A stretch of 64,000 bases of DNA. Source: CBDDEC01 sp965226785. GTDB taxonomy: Bacteria > Chloroflexota > Dehalococcoidia > UBA2979. The stretch spans positions 744,001 through 808,000 of the forward strand of contig CBDDEC010000003.1 of assembly GCA_965226785.1 (NCBI GenBank), in the 5' to 3' direction. The notes under the pieces are model-generated. The model saw nothing but the letters and a program-made list of their open reading frames with translations, was not told the DNA's origin and did no database searches. The position numbers were made by a program, and so were the translations under genes. Positions within the stretch are counted from its first letter, which is position 1. Each line of letters begins with the position of its first letter. Below, in pieces: positions 35,194-43,268 of the stretch.

Positions 35194-36387
35194 ATGTTTC
35201 CGCGTACTGACGCCCAGGCACGGCTGCTGCGTGTCGCCGCAGAGCTCGCGCCGCGATTCGCGGAGCGGGCCGCTGCGCATGACCGCGACGCCAGCTTCCC
35301 GCACGAGAACATCGAGGAGCTGCGCGCCTCCGGGTACCTCGCTGCGCCGGTGCCGGAGGAGTACGGCGGCCCCGGCCACGGGCTGACCGATGTGGCGCTG
35401 GCGCAGCTGGCGCTCGCGCAGGGCGACGGTTCGACGGCGCTCGCCGTGGGCATGCACCTGATGGTCGTGGGCACGGAGGCCTCGGCGCGCGGCTGGCCGG
35501 ACCCGCTGCGCGAGCGCGTCTTCCGCGCCGTCGTTGATGATGGCGCGCTGGTCAACAACATCGCAGCCGAGCCGGAGCTCGGCTCACCTCGAGGCGGTGG
35601 CCGCCCGCAGACGATCCTCGAGCCGGCGGGCGAGGGCCGCTGGCGCCTGACAGGACATAAGACGTTCTCGACGCTGTCCCCGGCGCTCACCTTCGCGGTC
35701 GTCTACGCCTCCGTCGAGGACGGCTCGAACGACGTCGCCCGGCTGCTCCTGGACTGGAGCGCGAGCGGCGTGCGCGTCGAGGAGACCTGGGACGCTCTCG
35801 GCATGCGCGCCACCGGCTCGCACGATGTCTACTTCGACGGCGTCGAGGTCAGCGACGCTGCCTTCCTCAGCCGGCGGGGGCCAGGATCGCCCGGGGGCGG
35901 TCAGCCGGGCACCAGCGCGGCCGGGCAGGGCGGCGCCTGGTTCCCGCTGCTCGTGGCGGCTGCCAACCTCGGCGTCGCCGAGGCGGCGCGAGACTACGCC
36001 GTCGACTTCGCCCGCCACCGCAAGCCGACTGGCTACGCGGAGCCCATCGCCGCGATCCCCCATGTCCGCGAGCAGGTCGCGCGCATGGAGGCAGCCGACA
36101 TGGCAGCCCGAGCGCTGCTGCTGACCACCACCGAGGATTGGGACGAGCACCCCGAGGCCCGGGGCGACCTGGGCGCAGCCGTCGCTGCCGCCAAGCGTCT
36201 CGCCACGAACACCGCGATCGACATGGTCGAGATCGCCATGCGCATCGTCGGCGGCGTCGCCCTCCACCGCTCCGAACCCCTCGAACGCTATTTCCGCGAC
36301 GTGCGAGGCGGCCTGGTCAACCCCCCGATCGAGGCGCGCGCGCTCGAACAGATCGCGGCGTCGGTCCTCGACCGGGAGCGCGAGTAG
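35194..36387 (+). CDS. Acyl-CoA dehydrogenase family protein
   Basis: 397 aa. It has the N-terminal helical domain (EYGGPGHGLTDVALAQLALA), middle beta-domain (GHKTFSTLSPALTFAVVYAS and WDALGMRATGSHDVYFDGVEV), and C-terminal helices with an ALHRSEPLERYFRDVRGGLV-type end. FAD-dependent oxidation of an acyl-CoA or related substrate is expected. A Gly/Ser-rich insert (RRGPGSPGGGQPGTSAAGQG, residues about 229-248) interrupts the region between middle and C-terminal domains. The 265 bp upstream shows no gene. Confidence 0.85.
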   Translation: MFPRTDAQARLLRVAAELAPRFAERAAAHDRDASFPHENIEELRASGYLAAPVPEEYGGPGHGLTDVALAQLALAQGDGSTALAVGMHLMVVGTEASARGWPDPLRERVFRAVVDDGALVNNIAAEPELGSPRGGGRPQTILEPAGEGRWRLTGHKTFSTLSPALTFAVVYASVEDGSNDVARLLLDWSASGVRVEETWDALGMRATGSHDVYFDGVEVSDAAFLSRRGPGSPGGGQPGTSAAGQGGAWFPLLVAAANLGVAEAARDYAVDFARHRKPTGYAEPIAAIPHVREQVARMEAADMAARALLLTTTEDWDEHPEARGDLGAAVAAAKRLATNTAIDMVEIAMRIVGGVALHRSEPLERYFRDVRGGLVNPPIEARALEQIAASVLDRERE

Positions 36388-36423
36388 CGGAATGCCGGTG
36401 ACCCGTTTCTGTAGGGGCGCGCG

Positions 36424-37734
36424 CTAGTCCGCCTCGGTCGGCTCGGTCGTCGAGGTGCGAGCCTCGCGCGCGTAGAGCCCGAGCGCTGGCGCGAGGAGCA
36501 GCGCCGCGGCGACGAGCGCGGTACGCACCCCTCGCAGCGCGGCGACCACGCCCATGAGCGGGCCGCCGAGGATCTGCCCGAAGGCGTTCGCCTGGCTGAC
36601 CATGGAGAGCACCGTGGCGCGTGAGCCGGGGGCGAGCCCGCGGTTCACCCAGCCGATGAACAGCGGGTCGAGTGTGATGCGTGCCCAGCCGAGGGCCATG
36701 TAGGAGAGCACGGCGAGCCAGAACGCCTCGGCGAACCCGAACACGAGCCAGGCCACGATCTGCACCGCCGTGAGCACGATCAACGCGGTCGTGACATGCC
36801 TCACGCGCTGCACGTTGACCACCCGCGCGACGACCCAGACGAAGAACAGCGCGCCCAGCAGCTCGGTGATCGCCAGCGCGCCGAAGATGGCAACGTCCGT
36901 GGGGCCGGGCAGGTCGACGAGCAGCGAGGGCAGCGCAGCGTCCGAGGGCAGGCCGACGTTGTCGATCAAGTGCAGCGACCAGAGCCGGTCGAGCGCCTCG
37001 CTCGACAGGCCGATCAGGAACATCACACCGACGGCCGCGATCAGCAGCGAGCGCCCTCGGATGGCGCGGATCCCCGCGGCGGTCGTGTCACGCATGTGGC
37101 CCCAGGTGCTGCGCTGACCGGGCGAAGCGGGCCGCCACCCCGCCTCGCCCATGGCGAACAGCATCCAGCCGGCCAGCACGAGATGTGCCGCGCCGCCGAC
37201 GAGGAACGGTAGCTGCAGGCTCGCGAAGGCGAGGCCGAAACCCAGCGGCAGGCCTAGGAGCCGACCGGCCTGGCGCAGCTGCTCGGCCCGCAGAAACGTC
37301 GAGGCGGCCTCATCCTCGCCGATCTCATCGGAGAGCCAGGCCTCGGTCGCGCCGCTCGTCAGCGTCCAGGCGAAGCCCCAGACCACTTGCCCGCCGGCGA
37401 TGAAGAGGAAGCTTGGGTGCGCGCCCATGATGGCGAAGCCGATACCCGAGCCGGCGATGCCCGCGATGATCGAGAGGCGGCGGCTGTAGGTGTCGGCGAC
37501 CACGCCCGTTGGCACCTCGAACACGAACGCCGACAGCTCAAGGGCGGTCCCGGCCAGGAGCAGCTGGACCGCTGACAGCTCCGCGTCGCGCACGACGTAG
37601 AGCGCGTAGACCGCCAGCGCGACGGTGCTGGCCACCCCGGCGAAGAACGTGCGCCAGAGATAGAGCCGCCGCGCGCCCATCGGCTCCCGACCGCCGAGCA
37701 GGGTGCGCCGGTAGATCCAGCGATCGGCGCTCAC
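36424..37734 (-). CDS. MFS transporter, paralogue of the 5.2-kb carrier
   Basis: 436 aa with about twelve spans. The loop motif EVPTGVVADTYSRRLSIIAG matches the 5.2-kb carrier almost residue for residue, so they come from a duplication or a shared subfamily. The GTG at 37734 is the start used; an ATG at 37680 (MGARRLYLW) is an alternative that would shorten the N-terminus by 18 residues. An Arg/Thr-rich tail is cytoplasmic. Substrate unknown. Confidence 0.82.
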   Translation of the reverse strand: MSADRWIYRRTLLGGREPMGARRLYLWRTFFAGVASTVALAVYALYVVRDAELSAVQLLLAGTALELSAFVFEVPTGVVADTYSRRLSIIAGIAGSGIGFAIMGAHPSFLFIAGGQVVWGFAWTLTSGATEAWLSDEIGEDEAASTFLRAEQLRQAGRLLGLPLGFGLAFASLQLPFLVGGAAHLVLAGWMLFAMGEAGWRPASPGQRSTWGHMRDTTAAGIRAIRGRSLLIAAVGVMFLIGLSSEALDRLWSLHLIDNVGLPSDAALPSLLVDLPGPTDVAIFGALAITELLGALFFVWVVARVVNVQRVRHVTTALIVLTAVQIVAWLVFGFAEAFWLAVLSYMALGWARITLDPLFIGWVNRGLAPGSRATVLSMVSQANAFGQILGGPLMGVVAALRGVRTALVAAALLLAPALGLYAREARTSTTEPTEAD

Positions 37735-37761
37735 GTAGTGGCTGGCGCCGGAGGAACCTTG

Positions 37762-38682
37762 CTATCCACGCGGGAGACCGAGGCCTCGTGTGGCGATGAT
37801 GTTGCGCTGGATCTCGCTGGTGCCGGCCGCGATCGTCAGCGCCACGGTCGTCATGTAGAGGCGGCCGTAGAGTCCCCCGAGCGGTGCGTGCGCTGACTCC
37901 GGCCGCAGCTGCCCGGCCAGGCCGAGCATGTTGATGCCTCGACGCGCGTTCCGCTGCTGCGTCTCCGATCCGAACATCTTCGACATCGACGACTCCATGT
38001 TCGGCACCAGGTTGCGCGCCTGCATCCAGGTCACGCGGTAGCCGAGGAGCTGGCCGACCTCGATCTCGAGCGCGGTGTCGGCGAGCGTCAGACGGTGCAC
38101 ACCGTTGTCGGTGATGCGATGGCCCGCGCCGACGGAGTCCGCCTCCGGCGCGTGGGTGAGCAGGCGCTGGTAGGGCGTGACGGCAGCGGCGATGCGCTGG
38201 ATCCCGGATCGCTCGAAGTCGAGGGTGGTCGTGGCGACGTACCAGCCGCGGTTCTCGTCGCCGATCATGTTGCGCGCCGGCACGCGCACGTCCTCGAAGA
38301 ACGTCTCGTTGAACCCGGCCTCGTCGTGCATCTGCACGATCGGGCGTAGCGAGATGCCGGGGGTGTCCATCTTCAGCATGAAGTAGGTGATCCCGCGGTG
38401 CTTCGGCGCGTCGCCGTCAGTACGGGTCAGCACGTGGATCCAGTCGGCGTGCTGGGCGCCCGAGGTCCAGATCTTCTGCCCGTTGATCACGAAGTCATCG
38501 CCATCACGGATCGCCCGCGTCTGCAACGAGGCCAGGTCGGACCCGCTGCCGGGCTCCGAGTAGCCCTGGCACCACATCACCTCGGCGTTGGCGATGGCCG
38601 GGAGGTGCTCGGCGCGCTGCTCCTCGCTGCCGTGGATGATCAACGTCGGCCCGACTCGATCGGGGGCGGGGCGCGCTATCAT
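37762..38682 (-). pseudogene. Acyl-CoA dehydrogenase lacking its N-terminal domain
   Basis: What remains aligns with the second part of an acyl-CoA dehydrogenase: GPTLIIHGSEEQRAEHLP, MWCQGYSEPGSGSDLASLQT, WTSGAQHADW, and the C-terminal GTSEIQRNIIATRGLGLPRG. Full relatives carry about 85-100 more residues in front. Here the homology starts near 38675, while the divergent esterase begins at 38690, leaving no room for that domain. The remnant would lack much of the FAD-binding and dimerisation helices. It is probably a product of rearrangement. Confidence 0.65.
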
Positions 38683-38689
38683 CGCGCGC

Positions 38690-39355
38690 ATGCTGGTACA
38701 TGCGACCTGGAACCCCGGCACCGACGAGGAGCTGCGGCCGACGCTGTTCGCGTTCCACGGGCACGGCGCGCACGGGCAGGATCTGCTCGGACTCGCGCCC
38801 TACCTCGCCGGCGGGCGGATCCAGGTGATCTGCCCGGAGGCGGAGTTCGTGCTGCAGCCGGGAACACTGAGCTACACCTGGTTCGAGCGCGGCCCCGGCG
38901 GAGATCGCGACGCCGAGGAGTTTGAGCGCGTCACCGGGCTCGTGAGCGAGTTCATCGACGAGGCGACGGCGGCCTACCACGTCGATCCGGAGCGCCGCGT
39001 CGTGCTCGGGTTCAGCCAGGGCGGCTCGCTCGCCTACCGGCTCGGGCTCGGCGCCCCCTCGCGGTTCGCGGGGCTGGCGGCGCTGTCGACATGGCTGCCG
39101 GACGAGGCGGCTGAGCGGGCCGACACGGTCCGGCTCGGCGACTTCCCGGTGCTGGTACAGCACGGAAGCCAGGACCCGCTGGTGAAGGTCGATCGCGGCC
39201 AGCAATCGCGCGACCGCCTGATCGCGATGGGCGTGACGCCCGAGTACCATGAGTACCCGATGCAGCACTCGATTGGGCCGGAGAGCCTGCGCGACCTCTC
39301 TGACTGGCTCGAGCGGGTGCTGCAACTCCCACCGCCCGAGGCGTCAACGGCCTGA
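38690..39355 (+). CDS. Carboxylesterase/phospholipase-type hydrolase
   Basis: 221 aa. LFAFHGHGAHGQDLLGLAPY is the oxyanion-hole strand, GFSQGGSLAYRLG the nucleophile elbow (Ser near 107), VLVQHGSQDPLV the acid and HEYPMQHSIGPESL the base, matching phospholipase/carboxylesterase family 2 (YpfH-like). The ATG at 38690 is tight against the truncated acyl-CoA dehydrogenase, so its promoter must lie inside that remnant or further upstream. Confidence 0.85.
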   Translation: MLVHATWNPGTDEELRPTLFAFHGHGAHGQDLLGLAPYLAGGRIQVICPEAEFVLQPGTLSYTWFERGPGGDRDAEEFERVTGLVSEFIDEATAAYHVDPERRVVLGFSQGGSLAYRLGLGAPSRFAGLAALSTWLPDEAAERADTVRLGDFPVLVQHGSQDPLVKVDRGQQSRDRLIAMGVTPEYHEYPMQHSIGPESLRDLSDWLERVLQLPPPEASTA

Positions 39356-39418
39356 CGGGCGAGCGCTGTCCAGCCAGCGCGTCGACGGACCCCATCTCGC
39401 GCTGAATCACGTTCGAAG

Positions 39419-39438
39419 GCGCCCGCCACGGCGGGCGC
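39419..39438 (+). terminator. Hairpin terminator after the esterase gene
   Basis: GCGCCCGCC and GGCGGGCGC form a 9-bp GC-only stem with a very tight loop, followed by TT. It is 64 bp after the esterase stop. Confidence 0.6.
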
Positions 39439-39477
39439 TTGAGTGTCCTCCACGCGGGGACCCTGCCGGAGCAATCG

Positions 39478-40869
39478 ATGCGCGAGTGGTGGTCTGACAC
39501 CTTCGTTTCGCTGCGAGAGCCGCGTTACCGCGTGTTGTGGTGGGCGACGCTGGCCAACTTCGCGGCGCTCTGGACCGCCATCGTGGCGCGCGGGTTCCTG
39601 ACCTTCGACATCACCGACAGCACCGTCGCGCTGGGGCTGATCTTCTTCGGCTTCGGGATTCCGATGCTGGTCCTGACGCCGGTGAGCGGGATCGTCGCTG
39701 ACCGCGTGCCCCGGAAGCCGCTGATGGTGTCGGCGCAGTGGGCGCTCGTCCTCACGAACGCCATCATCGCCGCGCTGATCCTGGCCGATGCCATCGAGTT
39801 CTGGATGCTGTTTCTCGCGGCGGTGGCGGAGGGCGCCAGCGTCGCCATCGGCATCCCCGCGCGCCAGGCGTTGATCGGCGACTTCATCGAGGACGACGAG
39901 CTGGGCAACGCGATGGCGCTACAGCAGGTCGGGTTCAATGCCGCGCGTGTGGTCATGCCCTCGGTCGCTGGTGTCCTGATTGCGATCGCGTTTATCGGTA
40001 TGGGCTGGACTTTCGTCATGCTCACGGTGATGTACGCGGTCGCGGCGCTGATCATGATGATGGTGCCCTCGGCTCCGCGCCGACCGATGGCGACCACGTC
40101 GTTCGTCAGCGATTTCGTGGAGGGTCTCCGCTACGTCCGCTCACGGCCCAGCATTCTGACGCTCGTCGGGACGGCATACGTCGTGGAGCTGACCGTCTTC
40201 CCGTACTTCGCCTTCCTCCCCGCCTTCGTCGAGGAGCTTCTCGGCGCGACCGAGGACCAGGGGACATCGATCGAACTCGGTCTGCTGACGACGATCATTG
40301 CTGTCGGGGCGCTGGTGACCTCCCTCTGGATCGCGAACATTGCGGATCGGGCGCACGCCTGGACCGTGTACGTGATCTCGACGGTGCTGTTCGGCGCGTT
40401 GTTAGTCGTGCTGGCCCTCGGTCCTGGTGTCGTCGAGGAGGCCGTCGTTGGGGTATGGCCGAGCCTCGAGGATGCGGGCTGGCTCGGGATGGCGTTGCCC
40501 CCGGCCTATGTCGCCGCGCTGGCGATTGGCGTGGCCGTCGGCGGCGCCGAGATCGGGTTCTTCGGGCTCAACCAGTCGCTCACGATGAAGTACGCGCACG
40601 AGGACTACTACGGACGCGTGCAGGCCGTGATGCTGCTGGGCTTCGCGTTGAACGGCTGGGCGGGGTTCCCGATCGGCATTCTGGCCGAGGCGATCGGCGT
40701 CCGTGAGACGTTCGCTATCCTCGGCGTCGCTGGAGCCGTCAGCGCCGTGCTTGTCCTCGTGTGGGGTTCCCGGCGCGGGGCTCGCGCGGACGCGGTGTCG
40801 CCCGAGGATGTGCTCGAGGCCGACCCCGTCGCGGCGCGGGAGCGGACGGCGATCGCCGGCTCGGGGTAG
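39478..40869 (+). CDS. MFS transporter (EntS/MFS_3-like exporter)
   Basis: 463 aa from ATG 39478, with CGGAG 8 bp upstream; an in-frame start at 39439 is less likely. It opens SLREPRYRVLWWATLANFAA, then has PVSGIVADRVPRKPLMV, typical of MFS_3 exporters such as EntS. About twelve spans are visible, with a large loop between TM6 and TM7 and an acidic cytoplasmic tail. Substrate unknown; the iron importer at 49-53 kb leaves siderophore export as a speculation. Confidence 0.83.
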   Translation: MREWWSDTFVSLREPRYRVLWWATLANFAALWTAIVARGFLTFDITDSTVALGLIFFGFGIPMLVLTPVSGIVADRVPRKPLMVSAQWALVLTNAIIAALILADAIEFWMLFLAAVAEGASVAIGIPARQALIGDFIEDDELGNAMALQQVGFNAARVVMPSVAGVLIAIAFIGMGWTFVMLTVMYAVAALIMMMVPSAPRRPMATTSFVSDFVEGLRYVRSRPSILTLVGTAYVVELTVFPYFAFLPAFVEELLGATEDQGTSIELGLLTTIIAVGALVTSLWIANIADRAHAWTVYVISTVLFGALLVVLALGPGVVEEAVVGVWPSLEDAGWLGMALPPAYVAALAIGVAVGGAEIGFFGLNQSLTMKYAHEDYYGRVQAVMLLGFALNGWAGFPIGILAEAIGVRETFAILGVAGAVSAVLVLVWGSRRGARADAVSPEDVLEADPVAARERTAIAGSG

Positions 40870-40926
40870 ACTGCTGCCGCGCTCATCTGGCACGGTGCGA
40901 GGGGGCGACCGGCGAGCGGAGGCCCG

Positions 40927-41898
40927 ATGACCCAGGAGACGAAGACCCCACCTTCGCTCGGCGACTACACCGAGGAGATGCGCGCCTGCGCCGAGGCGAT
41001 CGACCTCGCACCGTCGGCGATCGTGAGGCCAGAGGACCGCTGGACCGACCTCAACGGCATACGCTTCCACTACCTCGACTGGGGCAACGAACGCCTGCCG
41101 CACCTGGTGCTGCTGCACGGCGGCTCGCTGACGGCGCACACGTGGGACATGGCGTCGCTGCTGCTGCGCGACCGCTACCACGTCGTCGCGCTCGACCAGC
41201 GCGGCCACGGGGATACCGGCTGGACGCCCGAGGAGCGGATCGCCGGCGACAACGGCGACCTGATGCTCGACGACACGAAGGCGTTCCTCGACCACCTCGG
41301 CTATGACCACGTGGTCCTCTGTGGCATGTCGATGGGCGGAATGAACGCGATCCGGTACGCCGCGCGCGACTCGGAACGCCTCGCGGCGCTGATCGTCGTC
41401 GACATCGCGCCGGTCACGATGCAGGCGGGGCTGGTCGAGATGGAGCAGTTCCGCGAGGACACCGAGACGATGAACCGCTTCGAGGATTTCCTGGAGCGCG
41501 CGGTGCACTTCAACCCGCAGCGCAAGCCGGACCACCTGCGCTATTCGCTGCTGCACAGCCTGAAGCCGATCGAGGAGGGCTGGACCTGGAAGCAGGACCA
41601 CCGCCGCCGTCCGATGCCCGAGAACATCACGAAGGAGCGCATCCAGGAGCTGCGGACCGCCCGCGCCGACGCTATGTGGGCCGACGTGCGAGCGATCGAG
41701 ACGCCGACGCTGCTGATGCGCGGCGCGCTCAGCAAGATCCTCTCGGAGGAGGCAGCCGCCGGAACCGTCGAAGCGATGCCCGACTGCGAACTCGTCGTCG
41801 TCGAGGGCGCCGGTCACTCAGTCCAGGGCGACAACCCGAAGGACTTCGCCGCCGGCCTCGACGCGTTCGTCACCCGTCGAGGGCTCGTCGACCGCTAG
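40927..41898 (+). CDS. Alpha/beta hydrolase
   Basis: 323 aa. It has a 35-residue lead, then LVLLHGGSLTAHTWDMASLL (oxyanion), YHVVALDQRGHGDTGW, GMSMGGMNAIRYAARDSERL (nucleophile Ser about 139), a cap region with TWKQDHRRRPMPEN, Asp-less TPTLLMRGALSKIL and base VVEGAGHSVQGDNP. The acid residue is not in the usual place (Ser/Leu follows RGA), so it may lie elsewhere. Its ATG is 57 bp after the MFS stop, likely in one transcript. Confidence 0.82.
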   Translation: MTQETKTPPSLGDYTEEMRACAEAIDLAPSAIVRPEDRWTDLNGIRFHYLDWGNERLPHLVLLHGGSLTAHTWDMASLLLRDRYHVVALDQRGHGDTGWTPEERIAGDNGDLMLDDTKAFLDHLGYDHVVLCGMSMGGMNAIRYAARDSERLAALIVVDIAPVTMQAGLVEMEQFREDTETMNRFEDFLERAVHFNPQRKPDHLRYSLLHSLKPIEEGWTWKQDHRRRPMPENITKERIQELRTARADAMWADVRAIETPTLLMRGALSKILSEEAAAGTVEAMPDCELVVVEGAGHSVQGDNPKDFAAGLDAFVTRRGLVDR

Positions 41899-41916
41899 CC
41901 CTCGATCGGCGGCTCG

Positions 41917-43140
41917 CTAGAACCCGTCCGGGCACCACGGCACGTACTCGGTCGCGAAGATGCGGTCGGCGCGCTTGAGAACCACGTCGTCGGACGCCTC
42001 GATCAGACCCGCGCGCGCCAGCTGTGTCGCCGGTGCGTTGCCCGACAGCAGCACCGCGAGTTGCGCGGGGCGCATCGTCAGCTCCGGCGACTCGGTCGTG
42101 CGCGTCACCGTCGTCTCTTCGCCGTTTGTCTCGAGGCGGTAGCTGCCGATGTTCCAGTCGGCGATGTCGTCCTCGACGACGCGGATCGTCAGCGCACCCT
42201 CGTCGCCGTAGGGGCGCTGGGGCAGTGCTGTCTCGACGTCGGTGATGCGCATCCAGATGCCGTCGCCGCTGGTGCTGCGCAGATCGCGCGGCTCGAGCAG
42301 CGCGAACGGTGCGGCAGCGCCCGGGTCGTAGTTCCACCAGCGCACGCGGTCGACGAGGTCGTGCGAGGCCACGAAATTCCAGAGGCCGCGCTCCGCGTCC
42401 GGGTCGAGTGCGATCGCTTCACGCACCTCCATGAACTGGTCGGGACCCGGCTCCAGCATGATCGGCTGGTTGTAGTCGCGTTCACGGGTCGTGAACGTCA
42501 GGTATCCCGTCGCTGCGCCTGAGGCGTCGTGATAGACGCCGTAGCGCTGCTTCTTGTCGTTCAGGCGCGCGTCCCAGAGCTGTGGCGCGCGATCGATCAT
42601 CAGGTTCCGCGGGCGTCGGAACTCGCGGTAGATGCCCTCCAGGAGCGGCCGCGCCTCGTCCTTCTCCATCATGCGCACCGCGCCGCCGGACTCGGGCGCG
42701 GCGTCGTTGAAGGCGACGTTGCGAGGCTGGAGCATCAGCGTGCGCGACATCGTGGCGAGCCCGTAGCCGAACCGCTGGTAGATGGCGCCGAACGAGGCCC
42801 ACAGGATCGCGATCGACTGACCGCGGTCGCGCTCGTCCGAGATCGCCTGCGTCATGACCTGCCGCAACAGACCCTGACGGCGGAACTCGGGGTAGGTGCC
42901 GACCGCGGTGACGGCGGCCATCTGAACCGGCGCGCCGTTGAGGCGCACCTGGAACGGATAGGCGCCGAAGGTCGTGGCGATGCGTCCATCGACAAAGGCC
43001 GCGTGCGTCCACTCTGGCTGCAGCGCGCCAGGGGTCTCCGCCCGCTCCTCGGGCGTGCGGCTGTCAGCGAAGACGTAGCTGGGGACGCGGCCGAACTCGG
43101 CCATCTCGTCCGCGGTGACGGGGCGAATCTCAACGCTCAA
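41917..43140 (-). CDS. Eis-like GNAT N-acetyltransferase
   Basis: 407 aa, TTG start at 43140 with AGGAGAGG 8 bp upstream. It has the three-part Eis layout: an N-terminal GNAT with the acetyl-CoA loop (YPEFRRQGLLRQVM, about residues 84-97), a second GNAT-like half (LEGIYREFRRPRNLMIDRAP) and a C-terminal SCP2-like domain. The last residue is Phe (VPWCPDGF), as in mycobacterial Eis, where the C-terminal carboxylate acts in catalysis. Eis enzymes acetylate amines, including aminoglycosides and peptides; the native substrate here is unknown. Confidence 0.85.
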   Translation of the reverse strand: MSVEIRPVTADEMAEFGRVPSYVFADSRTPEERAETPGALQPEWTHAAFVDGRIATTFGAYPFQVRLNGAPVQMAAVTAVGTYPEFRRQGLLRQVMTQAISDERDRGQSIAILWASFGAIYQRFGYGLATMSRTLMLQPRNVAFNDAAPESGGAVRMMEKDEARPLLEGIYREFRRPRNLMIDRAPQLWDARLNDKKQRYGVYHDASGAATGYLTFTTRERDYNQPIMLEPGPDQFMEVREAIALDPDAERGLWNFVASHDLVDRVRWWNYDPGAAAPFALLEPRDLRSTSGDGIWMRITDVETALPQRPYGDEGALTIRVVEDDIADWNIGSYRLETNGEETTVTRTTESPELTMRPAQLAVLLSGNAPATQLARAGLIEASDDVVLKRADRIFATEYVPWCPDGF

Positions 43141-43268
43141 CGTAGTCCCTCTCCTGTTCGGCCGCGCGCTTTCCGCACCGCCGAGCAGCTCGCGCCGACG
43201 CGATCCTGGCGTCGGCGTACAGGGACGGTAACGCATGAGGACGCGATCGGTTGCCACCTAGATCGGGG

